A stretch of 64,000 nt of DNA from Oceanospirillum multiglobuliferum (GTDB taxonomy: Bacteria; Pseudomonadota; Gammaproteobacteria; Pseudomonadales; Halomonadaceae): assembly GCF_900167095.1 (NCBI RefSeq), contig NZ_FUXG01000008.1, positions 85,978 to 149,977 on the forward strand. The letters run 5' to 3'. Of this stretch, positions 26,655 to 34,103 are shown piece by piece. The notes beneath the pieces were generated by a model. The model saw only the letters and a program-made list of their open reading frames with translations, searched no databases and was not told the DNA's origin. The first letter of the stretch is position 1, and each line of letters starts with the position of its first letter. A program made the translations under genes and the position numbers.

Positions 26655-26900
26655 ATGATGAGTTGCAGTGATTATGACTACATTGAGATAGTTTGTTTGT
26701 TCAAGTATCCAGTGGAGCTGACGATGAAGTCGGGCTCAATAATCAGTGGAAAAGCTATAGATACAGCTCGAAATCAAGCTAATGAAGAATGTATCAAGCT
26801 TCAAACTAAAGGTGTTGATCTCTTAGTGGTTTTAGATTCAATAAGTAAGCTGAAGGTGTCGGTCAATAACCCACATTTTCAAGAGGTCTCCTTTGATTGA
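26655..26900 (+). CDS. rof: Rho-binding antiterminator (Rof/YaeO family), integron cassette gene
   Basis: An 81-residue protein starting at ATG 26655, preceded by AAGGA; a GTG extension to 26607 is unlikely because family members begin at the M-SC-DYDYIEI motif. The Rof pattern is clear: SCSDYDYIEIVCLFKYPVEL, then a strand LTMKSGSIISGKAIDTARNQANEECIKL and LLVVLDSISKLKV ending NPHF. Rof binds transcription terminator Rho and blocks its RNA access. Immediately after the stop comes an attC-like half site (ACCTAAC at 26909), so the gene is probably a former integron cassette. It is the only gene between TerB and the broken integrase. Confidence 0.78.
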   Translation: MMSCSDYDYIEIVCLFKYPVELTMKSGSIISGKAIDTARNQANEECIKLQTKGVDLLVVLDSISKLKVSVNNPHFQEVSFD

Positions 26901-26908
26901 GAGCCAGC

Positions 26909-26947
26909 ACCTAACAAAGCGTTCAAGAGGGATTCGATAGATTATGT
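26909..26947 (+). repeat. Half attC site of the rof cassette, fused to intI remnant
   Basis: ACCTAAC at 26909-26915 fits the RYYYAAC box exactly, nine bases after the rof stop, and continues AAAGCGTTCAAGAGGGATTCG, which is the left arm typical of Vibrio/marine-type attC sites. The complementary right arm and GTTRRRY box are missing: the sequence runs directly into the truncated integrase gene. It is therefore half a recombination site left by a deletion or rearrangement. Confidence 0.65.
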
Positions 26948-27073
26948 ATGGCGTTTTTGATGAAAAAAGATAAAGCGCTTAATCCAGTGAATATACGTTT
27001 TCTCCGTTCGCATACTGTAGCCGCGCAGCCGTATCTCTGATCGGATACCTTCCAGAAATGGACTTTTAGCCAT
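26942..27073 (-). pseudogene. intI: Integron integrase IntI, 5' remnant (43 codons)
   Basis: Reading the minus strand from ATG at 27073 gives 43 residues beginning MAKSPFLEGIRSEIRLRG and containing RTEKTYIHWIKRFIFFHQ then KRH, the conserved N-terminal core-binding segment of IntI tyrosine recombinases, ending in a stop created at the junction. GGAGGGTG lies before the ATG, so the original translation start is intact. A full IntI is about 320 residues; the rest, including the IntI-specific patch and catalytic R-H-R-Y residues, is gone. The break point joins the half attC of the rof cassette. It is too short to be active and marks the former integron platform. Confidence 0.85.
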
Positions 27074-27427
27074 AAATCACCCTCCATGTGATACTTGTGC
27101 TTTTATGGTTTAATATACAGTATATTTTGGTTTTTGCAGGAAAATGTGCTCAGTTTGCTCGACTTAATACTCGGTTTACCAGTACGATGAAACCGGATAA
27201 GCTGCAAAATCAATGATTTATAGAAATCGTGACCGAAATAACAGGCGCACGGTTATTTGTGATAACGCGCATGCGCGTTTAGCAGGGAAGCAGTCAGGTC
27301 AGAAAATGGATTTTTCCTTTCTAATCAAACACTTCTTTGTTTATATGTCGGTATATTGAAATCGGCAAAATGAGCATGCCTGATATTAAAATGTTATGTG
27401 CAAAAGAACCAACCGGACACGTAAATA
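27074..27427. promoter_or_regulatory. Former integron platform region (PintI and probable attI)
   Basis: A 354-base region without an ORF between the 5' end of the intI remnant and the first plus-strand cassette gene, where an integron carries the integrase promoter, Pc and attI. It contains a LexA-like half box (minus strand TACTGTATAT, 27115-27124), the palindrome AACGCGCATGCGCGTT (27264-27279) followed by a TTAGCAGGGAAGCAGTCA stretch reminiscent of attI sequence, and GTTATGT at 27393, one base off the GTTRRRY core, 35 bases before the cassette ATG. The exact attI point cannot be fixed by eye. Confidence 0.5.
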
Positions 27428-27913
27428 ATGGAGAAAGTAATTACCTCGTTAATTGAGCAATGGCCCGCATTGACGGGATTGATTGTGATTGCTGGCGTAT
27501 TCTGGGTGTTGTTTAGGCGCTATCTTGATGAAAATAAAATATTGTTAGAGGGCGTAAAATCACTCTCCTCGGAACATAAAGATAGCATTAACCAAGTGCT
27601 GGATAGGTATCGCGTTCTTTCCGAAGACCAAGTTAAAGAAATTGATCGGCTGCGAATTCTGGTGTCATCACTAGTTACTGAAAATGAAAAAATCGGGAAG
27701 AGATATGATGATATAAAGTCAGAGTTTCATAAGGTGGCTTTAGAAAATGGAGCATTAAAAAGAGCCATAGACAACCTTGAAGAAATGATGCGAGCAACTG
27801 GTGGGGACGTCAAAGTCATATCTACTCAATTAAGAAAAACACAAGAAGATATAGAAGATGTTTCAAGCAAAATCATGCTGTTGGAGCGACATTCAGATGA
27901 ATCCAGCACATAA
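27428..27913 (+). CDS. Integron cassette protein with membrane anchor and coiled coil
   Basis: A 161-residue protein I cannot assign to a family. It has one hydrophobic helix near the N terminus (PALTGLIVIAGVFWVLF, about residues 14-30) and then about 125 residues of charged heptad sequence with strong coiled-coil character, so it is probably an inner-membrane protein with a cytoplasmic rod; the topology resembles small anchored coiled-coil partners of defence or structural proteins. The ORF begins 35 bases after a GTTATGT near-core box and its stop codon overlaps a well-folded attC, the normal layout of a gene cassette. No strong ribosome site precedes the ATG. Confidence 0.7.
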   Translation: MEKVITSLIEQWPALTGLIVIAGVFWVLFRRYLDENKILLEGVKSLSSEHKDSINQVLDRYRVLSEDQVKEIDRLRILVSSLVTENEKIGKRYDDIKSEFHKVALENGALKRAIDNLEEMMRATGGDVKVISTQLRKTQEDIEDVSSKIMLLERHSDESST

Positions 27914-28000
27914 CAATGCCATAAACTCGGACGTCAAAAAGTTGCGCCGCTCGTTCCTTGCTCTGCAATTTTTTGCCTCCGGTTATGGCTGGCGTTCAGG
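27908..28000 (+). repeat. attC recombination site of cassette 27428-27913
   Basis: The site starts with ACATAAC overlapping the cassette stop and ends in GCGTT at 27992-27996. Its arms pair well: GCCATAAACTCGGA (27918-27931) with TCCGGTTATGGC (27978-27989), leaving two unpaired bases as in true attC sites, and an inner stem AAAAAGTTGC / GCAATTTTTT encloses the central loop. The final box reads GTTCAGG instead of GTTRRRY because the IS1182-type sequence begins right after the GTT triplet. Confidence 0.75.
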
Positions 28001-28484
28001 CTGTAGAAAAACCTCCAGAACTATGCTCTGATCGGGTTTTCAAACGCAGGAGGCGGTGATGGCTCGATTCAGGCACTACGACTACAACCAAACGTCGATG
28101 GTGGTGATCAATTATCAGGATCAGTTGCAGCTCGGTACTTTTGAGCATGCCCTGCATTATCTGATCTCTGAAAAGTTGAATCTTTCCGCGTTTCATCAGC
28201 CTTACAAAAATGACCGAGAAGGCCGTCCGGCTTATGATCCGGCTATTCTGCTGAAAATTATCCTGTTTGCTTATTCTAAAGGCATCACCTCCAGCCGTGA
28301 GATCCAGTGGTGTTGTGAAACCAACATCATCTTTAAAGCCCTATCCTGCGATACGGTGCCGCACTTTACGACAATCGCTCATTTTGTCAGTAGCCAACCC
28401 CAGTCTATTGAAGATCTGTTTGAACAGGTACTGTTGGTCTGTTCTGCTCTAATCAAACAGGACACTTTGAGCTTTGGCTGCTAG
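27997..28484 (+). mobile_element. IS1182-family insertion sequence, 5' remnant
   Basis: The segment begins with GGCTGTAGAAAAACC-like sequence typical of IS1182-family ends, followed by the start of a transposase gene that stops after about 140 residues. The remaining two thirds and the right end are missing. It lies between an attC core triplet and the truncated cassette ORF downstream, so it interrupted the cassette array and was later partly deleted. The left boundary is placed at the first base after GTT. Confidence 0.7.
28059..28484 (+). pseudogene. IS1182-family transposase, N-terminal fragment
   Basis: About 141 residues are read from ATG 28059 (a GTG at 28056 is also in frame). The N-terminal transposase domain (DUF772-type) is intact: FRHYDYNQ, FEHALHYLISEKLNLSAFH, GRPAYDPAILLKIILFAYSKGITSSREI and TVPHFTTIAHFVSS. 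The frame ends shortly after LLVC at an early stop, before the DDE catalytic region. It cannot be active. Full-length members of the family have about 450-500 residues. Confidence 0.85.
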
Positions 28485-28512
28485 GGCAAACAAAGGATGT
28501 TCAGATTAGTTT

Positions 28513-28689
28513 TTGGAAAAAATTGAGAAGTGGGTAGACGAAGATTCAATGCCAGAATGGTCAGTCTTTGAAGTTGTAATACTCGCCAATCCTGATTTTG
28601 ACAATATCGAGAAGTTATCAGTATCTATTCACAGTTTATTTGTCGAACTATCAAAGGAGATTTTTGAAGCGCTAGAGGCGTACGAGTAG
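28513..28689 (+). pseudogene. Truncated cassette ORF (58 residues)
   Basis: An open frame runs from TTG 28513 to TAG 28689 and encodes an acidic peptide beginning LEKIEKWVDEDSMPEW and ending LSKEIFEALEAYE. An in-frame stop lies just upstream (28507), and no good ribosome site precedes the TTG, so this looks like the 3' part of a cassette gene whose start was removed by the IS event. The stop is five bases before an attC site, the expected spacing. The family is not recognised. Confidence 0.5.
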
Positions 28690-28693
28690 TGGC

Positions 28694-28784
28694 GCATAAC
28701 AAACCAATTAATCCGACCGCAATACGCTGTACTCCTTTCGGGGCTGGGTCTCGCTACGCTCGGCCGCTGCTTTGTGCGTTAAAT
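28694..28784 (+). repeat. attC-like site of the third cassette
   Basis: A 91-base site with GCATAAC (28694-28700) at the left and GTTAAAT (28778-28784), a perfect GTTRRRY box, at the right inside TGTGCGTTAAAT. The interior holds a GC-rich hairpin region (CTACGCTCGGCCGCTG). Pairing of the outer arms is partial, weaker than in the other attC, but length and boxes are typical. It marks the right end of the integron patch. Confidence 0.68.
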
Positions 28785-28864
28785 ATTTAGAAAATCTAAT
28801 CTAGCGATGAAATACCCATAGAGCTGACTAAAATCTTATGCAACTCGCTTATTAAGTTTGCGAT

Positions 28865-30037
28865 TCAACCAATCCACGTCAGATGGTTATCCCAGTGCAA
28901 CTGGTCAAAGCGCGTTTGCCACATGATGTTGCCAGTGCTGGCGTGATACACCACTAGATCGCCCTCTCCATTGCTGACAATGTAAAAGGGTTTCGAAGGA
29001 TGGGCGCAAACCCCAGCACAATCGCTTAGTTTTTGCCTTGCAATAAGTTGTCCTGTAGTACGTTGCCAAAAGGTGACGCTATTGGCTTTAGGCGCGGTAA
29101 TGCAGAGAGTGTCTTGTTTGGGATGTGCCGACACACTGGCAATATAGCCTTGCAGCTCTGCCCAAAGTGCTGGCTGTGCATCAACCTCTTGCAGCTTTTT
29201 TTGCCCTATGCGGTGATTAAAAATTAATGTTGGGCTTTCATGAACCAAGCCTTGATACTGAGCGCCCACCCAAACCTGACCATCTTCTGTCACATCAAGG
29301 TGCCTTAAAGAAAGCTGATGATGGTCGGGTTTAACCTGATCAATTAAAGCGCCACTCTGATCAATGTAACTGAGATTAGGCTGCATACTATCAGGGTTAA
29401 GGATGATGCGCGGATAGTCTGGATGAGTTTCTAAACCGCCATTGGCAACCACCATAATTGGATTTGGTTGCTGGTCGGCTTTAGGCAGCCATGCTATTTG
29501 ATGTGGGCCTATGCCGTAGCTACTCCACTCATTAATACGCTTAAAGCCCGCATTGACATCATAAACACCAATAACGCCACGGGCATTATCGTAATCATTC
29601 TCAGGGCAATAGAATCTGCGTTGATCGGCAGAGAATATGCCATGCCCGTAATAATGACGCTGCTCTGCGGCTTGTACTCTAAAATGTTGCCCTGTAGTTT
29701 GGTCTAAAACTAATAACTGTCGCCCCGGACGACGAGCAATCGAAACCAAATAGCGCTGATCTGGGGAGACGGCAACTTGGTGTCCCCGCCAGCCACTTAT
29801 CGTTTGCCCTAGGGTAGCCCCCTGCAAGCTGAGTAGCTGATGTTGTTTATCTTTCTCTATCTTTTGGGTTGCGCTACTAGCGAGCTGCAAATACTGCTGC
29901 TCTGGCTGGCTAGATGCTTGTGTACTTTGGCTGAATAATGTCAGGCCAGCCCCTCCTAGGCCGCTAGCAGACAAGCCAACTGCGGTGCTGCCTAGCGTTG
30001 AAAGTAGCTGTCGTCTAGAGAGGGATTTGCTCAACAT
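28865..30037 (-). CDS. DUF1513 protein, Tat-exported beta-propeller-like
   Basis: A 390-residue periplasmic protein with a twin-arginine signal (SRRQLLSTLGSTAVGLSASG, residues 7-26), so it is exported folded. The mature part matches DUF1513, a propeller-like fold: HQVAVSPDQRYLVSIARRPGRQLLVLD, YGHGIFSADQRRFYCPENDYDNARGVIGVYD and GIGPHQIAWLP. It is the last gene of a four-gene operon with two imelysin-type proteins and a di-heme protein, three bases after the preceding gene. The cluster is Fur-controlled by its upstream box, so a role in periplasmic iron handling is likely but its biochemical role is unknown. Confidence 0.87.
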   Translation of the reverse strand: MLSKSLSRRQLLSTLGSTAVGLSASGLGGAGLTLFSQSTQASSQPEQQYLQLASSATQKIEKDKQHQLLSLQGATLGQTISGWRGHQVAVSPDQRYLVSIARRPGRQLLVLDQTTGQHFRVQAAEQRHYYGHGIFSADQRRFYCPENDYDNARGVIGVYDVNAGFKRINEWSSYGIGPHQIAWLPKADQQPNPIMVVANGGLETHPDYPRIILNPDSMQPNLSYIDQSGALIDQVKPDHHQLSLRHLDVTEDGQVWVGAQYQGLVHESPTLIFNHRIGQKKLQEVDAQPALWAELQGYIASVSAHPKQDTLCITAPKANSVTFWQRTTGQLIARQKLSDCAGVCAHPSKPFYIVSNGEGDLVVYHASTGNIMWQTRFDQLHWDNHLTWIG

Positions 30038-30040
30038 AGC

Positions 30041-31132
30041 TTAGTCTCCATCTTTAGAGTTAAAGCGTTGCGCTAAGCCGAAGTGCGGTAACGTTTGCTT
30101 CAGCGCCTTTTCAAACTCTACAAGATGCTGCTGTAATTGCTCGGCTTGCTCACGACCTTGCTCATCAATAAAAGCATGTTCGCCTAATTGCTCAAGCTTT
30201 AAACCTTGCTGTTTGAGTTGGTTAAACGCCTGTTCAATTTGAGTCGCCTCATCAGCGTAGCCCAGATGGATTAAGAGCTGATGTAGTGAAGCCTGTTGAG
30301 GTTTTGAGCCAAAGTAAATTTGGCCTAAGCTGTTAATGTTAAGGTTTAGATTGGATAAGCTCTGACCACTACGCCAGTTTTCAGCTAAGTATCGGTTGGT
30401 TTGTCCGCCTTTTTTGTCTAATCGAAACGGCTTAGTTAATTTATCCTTGGCAATTGTTTCCGCACTTTGGGCTAAGCCCTCTAGTAAGTATCCTGCCGCC
30501 TGCTTGGCACTGGCAAAGCTTTCATTACCTAAAGCTGCGTCGTGCCAGTCCGACAAAAAGACACTTTCTTGCCAACGGCTGAGTAGATCTTGGCTATTGA
30601 GTAAGCTTTTTTCACTGATCGCTATCAGGCTGGGACAAATTTCGGTATTACGTTTTTGCTGTAATAAGACAGGGTCAAATAGTAAATATTCACTGGCAGC
30701 AAAACCTTGTACTGCAACGCCGCCCTTATCAAGCTCAGGCTGTTGACCTTGAGCCAGCAGCCCCTTTAGCTTTTTCTCAACCAAGTTTTTACGATCAGGC
30801 CAGAATGTAATGTTCAGGCGCACGCTAGCATCGGTGTTAGGGCCAAGCGGGTAGACCTCAAGTTGCTGCCAAATGTGTACGCTATTTAGCCACTTTTGCT
30901 GTAGTTCAGGTAGAAATGACCACTGCGCCATCACTGTGGGTGCTGCTCTGGTACTACAGGCCATACGAACCTGTGAACCGAACTGCCGATTAGTTTGAAT
31001 CAGCTGTCGCATCAACTGTTCAGGATAATGAACGCCCTCTGCAATCATCTCGTCGTAGTCAAAGGCAAAGCTTGATGAGCTAATCAATGCAACAGCAATA
31101 CCGCTGCACAACGCATGGCGTGAAAATAACAT
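30041..31132 (-). CDS. Imelysin family protein (second, atypical)
   Basis: A 363-residue exported protein with signal peptide (SGIAVALISSSSFAFD) and imelysin-like helices, including WQQLEVYPLGPNTDASVRLNITFWPDRKN and VQGFAASEYLLFDP. The imelysin hallmark GxHxxE here reads GFAASE, so the histidine is missing while the glutamate remains; it may bind iron differently or have lost metal binding. It is directly between the di-heme gene (no gap) and the DUF1513 gene (three-base gap). The operon composition (imelysin, DUF1111, imelysin, DUF1513) is the same as the iron-regulated cluster around icmP in Pseudomonas. Confidence 0.85.
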   Translation of the reverse strand: MLFSRHALCSGIAVALISSSSFAFDYDEMIAEGVHYPEQLMRQLIQTNRQFGSQVRMACSTRAAPTVMAQWSFLPELQQKWLNSVHIWQQLEVYPLGPNTDASVRLNITFWPDRKNLVEKKLKGLLAQGQQPELDKGGVAVQGFAASEYLLFDPVLLQQKRNTEICPSLIAISEKSLLNSQDLLSRWQESVFLSDWHDAALGNESFASAKQAAGYLLEGLAQSAETIAKDKLTKPFRLDKKGGQTNRYLAENWRSGQSLSNLNLNINSLGQIYFGSKPQQASLHQLLIHLGYADEATQIEQAFNQLKQQGLKLEQLGEHAFIDEQGREQAEQLQQHLVEFEKALKQTLPHFGLAQRFNSKDGD

Positions 31133-32545
31133 CTATAAAGACTCCAAAAATTGAATCAGTTGTTGCCGTTGCTCTAAAGAAAGAGCTTTAAAGCCTTCCC
31201 GACTACTTTGAGCCTCACCACCATGCCACAGAATCGCTTCTTCTAGTGTGCGTGCTCGGCCATCATGCAGATAGTTTTCTTGCCCTGTCACAACTTGATT
31301 TAAACCTATTCCCCAAAGTGGTGGCGTACGCCACTCTTGACCATTGGCAAGAAATTCTGGGCGCTGGTCTGCTAACTCTGATCCCATATCGTGCAGAAGC
31401 AAGTCAGTAAAAGGGCGAATACTTTGTTGTGACAGCTCTGGCCTGTCAGCGGCTTGCCCTGTTTGCCAATGTTCAATATGGCAGCTCTGGCAACCGAGGG
31501 CATTAAACTGCTGATAGCCTGCCTGCACTTCAGGTTTTTGAGTGTTGCGCTGTGCGGGCACTGCTAAGTGTTGAGTATAGAAGGTGACATGGTTGAGTAT
31601 TTTATCAGAGACTTCAGGCTCACCACCAGATGCACTCAAATGACAAGGTTGTGCAGCGGTACAGTCTGTTTCAGGATGCAGCCGAGTGGTTAAACCCATA
31701 TCGCCTGCAAAAGCCCCTGAGTTTTGTTGTTTCAGTGTGGGTTGACCGGCTTTCCAGCCAAAACGACCTAGTTGACTAGACTGTTGCTCAATATCCCACA
31801 CGCGATTTGCTTTACCTGATATACCGTCTTGGTTGTTATCCTCTGGATCTGCATTGGCTAAAATAGCCGCTTCTGGGATCAGTTCTAGCAGACCTAAACC
31901 AATCATCGCAGGCGCAATACGTGGAGACTGCTCTAGCCCTGCTGAGGGCTGCCCATAAGCCAAGCGAATGATCTCATAGTGAGGAACACGCAGCTCAACC
32001 TGATGACCATCAGCGTAGCGCACCTGACGAGGCTGATAGCTCAGTTTCATTTCTGCTTCTGGCGTGATCTGCGTGGTTGCAAAGTTTTGCAGCTGCCCCC
32101 CATAAACAGGATCATTCAGCGGGCCAAATTTTTCCTGCTGCTGCCTCTCTTCTGGCGTTAATGCAGGTCGACTTAAGCGTAGAAACAAACTTATAGCCTG
32201 TTCTGTATTGGCCTCACGCTGAGCATTGTGAGTCGGCACCAACCCTCGGCCATCTTTCACATGACAGTTTTGGCAAGCATTGGTATTGAAAAGAGGCCCC
32301 AACCCATCACGAGCAGTAGTGCTAGAAGGTGCCAGCACCCAAGGTGCTTTGAAAAAGCTGTTACCTACTTTGAAATCCAACTGGCGCATAGGAGAAAGAT
32401 TAGCAGCAGGCAAAGAGAACGCGTTGCGATCCTGCTGATCTACACTGGTTTGGCCCCCTAAACGGGCTTCAGGCGCAATACCTGCAATAGCGGAGTGGCT
32501 GATAAGGGTGCCAAGTAGAAAACAAGTTGATAAATTGATCTGCAT
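31133..32545 (-). CDS. Di-heme oxidoreductase-like cytochrome (DUF1111)
   Basis: A 470-residue periplasmic c-type cytochrome of the DUF1111 family, related to thiol oxidoreductases and di-haem peroxidases. It has a signal peptide (CFLLGTLISHSAIA) and two CxxCH haem sites: NACQNCHVKDGRG near residue 92 and LGCQSCHIEHW near 350. Other family segments are TRDGLGPLFN and FLHDMGSELAD. In this operon type the cytochrome is thought to act with imelysin in periplasmic iron redox handling. It follows the imelysin lipoprotein gene after 70 bases that include a hairpin, and abuts the second imelysin gene. Confidence 0.9.
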   Translation of the reverse strand: MQINLSTCFLLGTLISHSAIAGIAPEARLGGQTSVDQQDRNAFSLPAANLSPMRQLDFKVGNSFFKAPWVLAPSSTTARDGLGPLFNTNACQNCHVKDGRGLVPTHNAQREANTEQAISLFLRLSRPALTPEERQQQEKFGPLNDPVYGGQLQNFATTQITPEAEMKLSYQPRQVRYADGHQVELRVPHYEIIRLAYGQPSAGLEQSPRIAPAMIGLGLLELIPEAAILANADPEDNNQDGISGKANRVWDIEQQSSQLGRFGWKAGQPTLKQQNSGAFAGDMGLTTRLHPETDCTAAQPCHLSASGGEPEVSDKILNHVTFYTQHLAVPAQRNTQKPEVQAGYQQFNALGCQSCHIEHWQTGQAADRPELSQQSIRPFTDLLLHDMGSELADQRPEFLANGQEWRTPPLWGIGLNQVVTGQENYLHDGRARTLEEAILWHGGEAQSSREGFKALSLEQRQQLIQFLESL

Positions 32546-32569
32546 CAGAAAACTATCCTTGCTGAAAGC

Positions 32570-32595
32570 AGAAAACGACCCGTAGGCCGTTTTCT
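32570..32595 (-). terminator. Intercistronic hairpin in the imelysin operon
   Basis: An 8-bp stem AGAAAACG / CGTTTTCT with a 10-base loop lies between the imelysin lipoprotein gene and the DUF1111 gene. Read on the minus strand the right arm is not followed by a strong T-run, so it may reduce read-through or stabilise the first message rather than stop transcription fully. Confidence 0.45.
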
Positions 32596-32615
32596 ATTGG
32601 AAAAATAGGCTGTGA

Positions 32616-33890
32616 TTAGAACTCGTGATCAGCCGTGTCAGGGTTTAATGCATCAACCTTTAAACTTTCTGCCACCTGTTCAATGGCGCGTGTTTGTTCT
32701 ACTAAGGCGAGAATACTTTGATTTAATAACGCTTGGCCTTCTTCATTGTCAGCGGCAATCATCATATCAAACTTAATCTGACGTGGGCCTTCTGCCAAAT
32801 CAACAATGGCTTGCAACGCTTTGTCAGTGTTATCGAAATGATTACGTACTTGCAGATCAAGACTTGAGTTTTGCGCGGCTACTAGATCGCTCAAACTTGC
32901 GCCGCTCACTAAAGAGCCGTCCATACGCTTATACTGACCTAAGTAAATATTCTGGATACCTTTAGCATCATAGTAATGCGAGTAATGGGTGTTGTCTGAG
33001 AAGCAATCGTGTTCGTCCTCTGTTGAGTTAGCCTCTAACGCCACTTTGATGCGCTCGCCCGCTAGTTCGCCTAAAGATAAACTACCCATGCCGTATAGCA
33101 TTTTACGTAGCCCTTGTTCGGCGGGTTCTGACAGCAGTGTTTTACGGTAGTTATCTCCACCTTCGGCCCATTGCTGGCGCATCCAATCTAGATCACTCAC
33201 CAATAGTTCAACGGCTGCTTTTAAGTATTGACCGCGACGACTACAGTTGCCCCCTGTGCAATCTGCACCTTGCAGATAGTCGGTATAAGGACGTTCACCA
33301 GCCCCTTTATTGCTGCCATTTAAGTCTTGCCCCCACAGCAAAAACTCAATGGCATGATAACCTGTTGCCACGTTTGCTTCTGATCCGCCTAGTTCATTTA
33401 AGCTGGCCAGCTTCTCTGCCGTGATTTCTGTGAGCGACAGGGTTTCAGAGCCAAACTGAACGTTTTGATTGGCAATAATGTTCAATTCTGAACCAGGGTT
33501 TCCAAGCTCATGCTGGTAGTAATCAGCGCTAACGTAGTCAATTAACCCCTCATCTAGAGGCCATGCGTTGAGCTGGCCTTCCCAGTCATCAACCACGGCA
33601 TTACCAAAGCGGAACACTTCACTTTGTTGGTAAGGTATGCGAGCTGTTTTCCACTTATTTCTCAGCTCATCTAAACCTGCAGCGCTTGGTTGCGCTAAGA
33701 ACATATCCACTGCGTTTTGCAGATCAAGTGCGGTTAAATAGGCATCATCAAAGGTGGCATAAGCTAAGTTAGCATAGTTTTCGACCACTGCTTGCTCAGC
33801 ACTTTTAGGGGCATTTGAGGTGCTCATCAGGCTGCAACCGCTTACGCTGACGGCCAATGCAATTGCTAATGATAGGGTGCGCTTTTTCAT
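32616..33890 (-). CDS. Imelysin family lipoprotein (IrpA/IcmP-like)
   Basis: A 424-residue exported lipoprotein: MKKRTLSLAIALAVSVSG followed by lipobox Cys (VSGCS). It is the canonical imelysin with the GxHxxE site as GYHAIEFLLWGQD near residue 180, plus EVFRFGNAVVDDWEGQLNAWPLDEGLIDYV earlier and CFSDNTHYSHYYDAKGIQNIYLG in the second half. Imelysins bind ferrous/ferric iron and were first described as insulin-cleaving metalloproteases or iron-regulated protein A. It is the first gene of the operon, facing a strong Fur box 95 bases upstream. Confidence 0.92.
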   Translation of the reverse strand: MKKRTLSLAIALAVSVSGCSLMSTSNAPKSAEQAVVENYANLAYATFDDAYLTALDLQNAVDMFLAQPSAAGLDELRNKWKTARIPYQQSEVFRFGNAVVDDWEGQLNAWPLDEGLIDYVSADYYQHELGNPGSELNIIANQNVQFGSETLSLTEITAEKLASLNELGGSEANVATGYHAIEFLLWGQDLNGSNKGAGERPYTDYLQGADCTGGNCSRRGQYLKAAVELLVSDLDWMRQQWAEGGDNYRKTLLSEPAEQGLRKMLYGMGSLSLGELAGERIKVALEANSTEDEHDCFSDNTHYSHYYDAKGIQNIYLGQYKRMDGSLVSGASLSDLVAAQNSSLDLQVRNHFDNTDKALQAIVDLAEGPRQIKFDMMIAADNEEGQALLNQSILALVEQTRAIEQVAESLKVDALNPDTADHEF

Positions 33891-33981
33891 AAAAATCCTT
33901 TGATGATTTATTGAATCTGAGTGCTTGGCAGTTAATGGGAGTGCTGCCTAATTAATCCATAGTTTTTATTTTAAATACAAA

Positions 33982-33996
33982 TGATAAATATTATCA
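33982..33996. promoter_or_regulatory. Fur box
   Basis: TGATAAATATTATCA fits the 7-1-7 Fur consensus (TGATAAT-x-ATTATCA) at all but one position. It lies in the intergenic region between the imelysin operon (minus, start 33890) and the FMN glutamate-synthase-like gene (plus), within a very AT-rich stretch likely to hold both promoters. Iron repression of the imelysin operon is expected; control of the divergent gene is uncertain. Confidence 0.88.
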
Positions 33997-34103
33997 ATAG
34001 TATTTTTGAAGATAAATCATATCAACTGATTAACAGAATCAATTTTTTTAAAAATTTAGTATGATCAGCCACTTCTAACCTAATGCACCGAAAAAGGACG
34101 TTT

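Noticed and set aside
27237..27256. GTTATTTGTGATAAC inverted repeat as regulator site
   Set aside because: Short and within the degenerate integron platform; too weak to call separately from the larger palindrome beside it.
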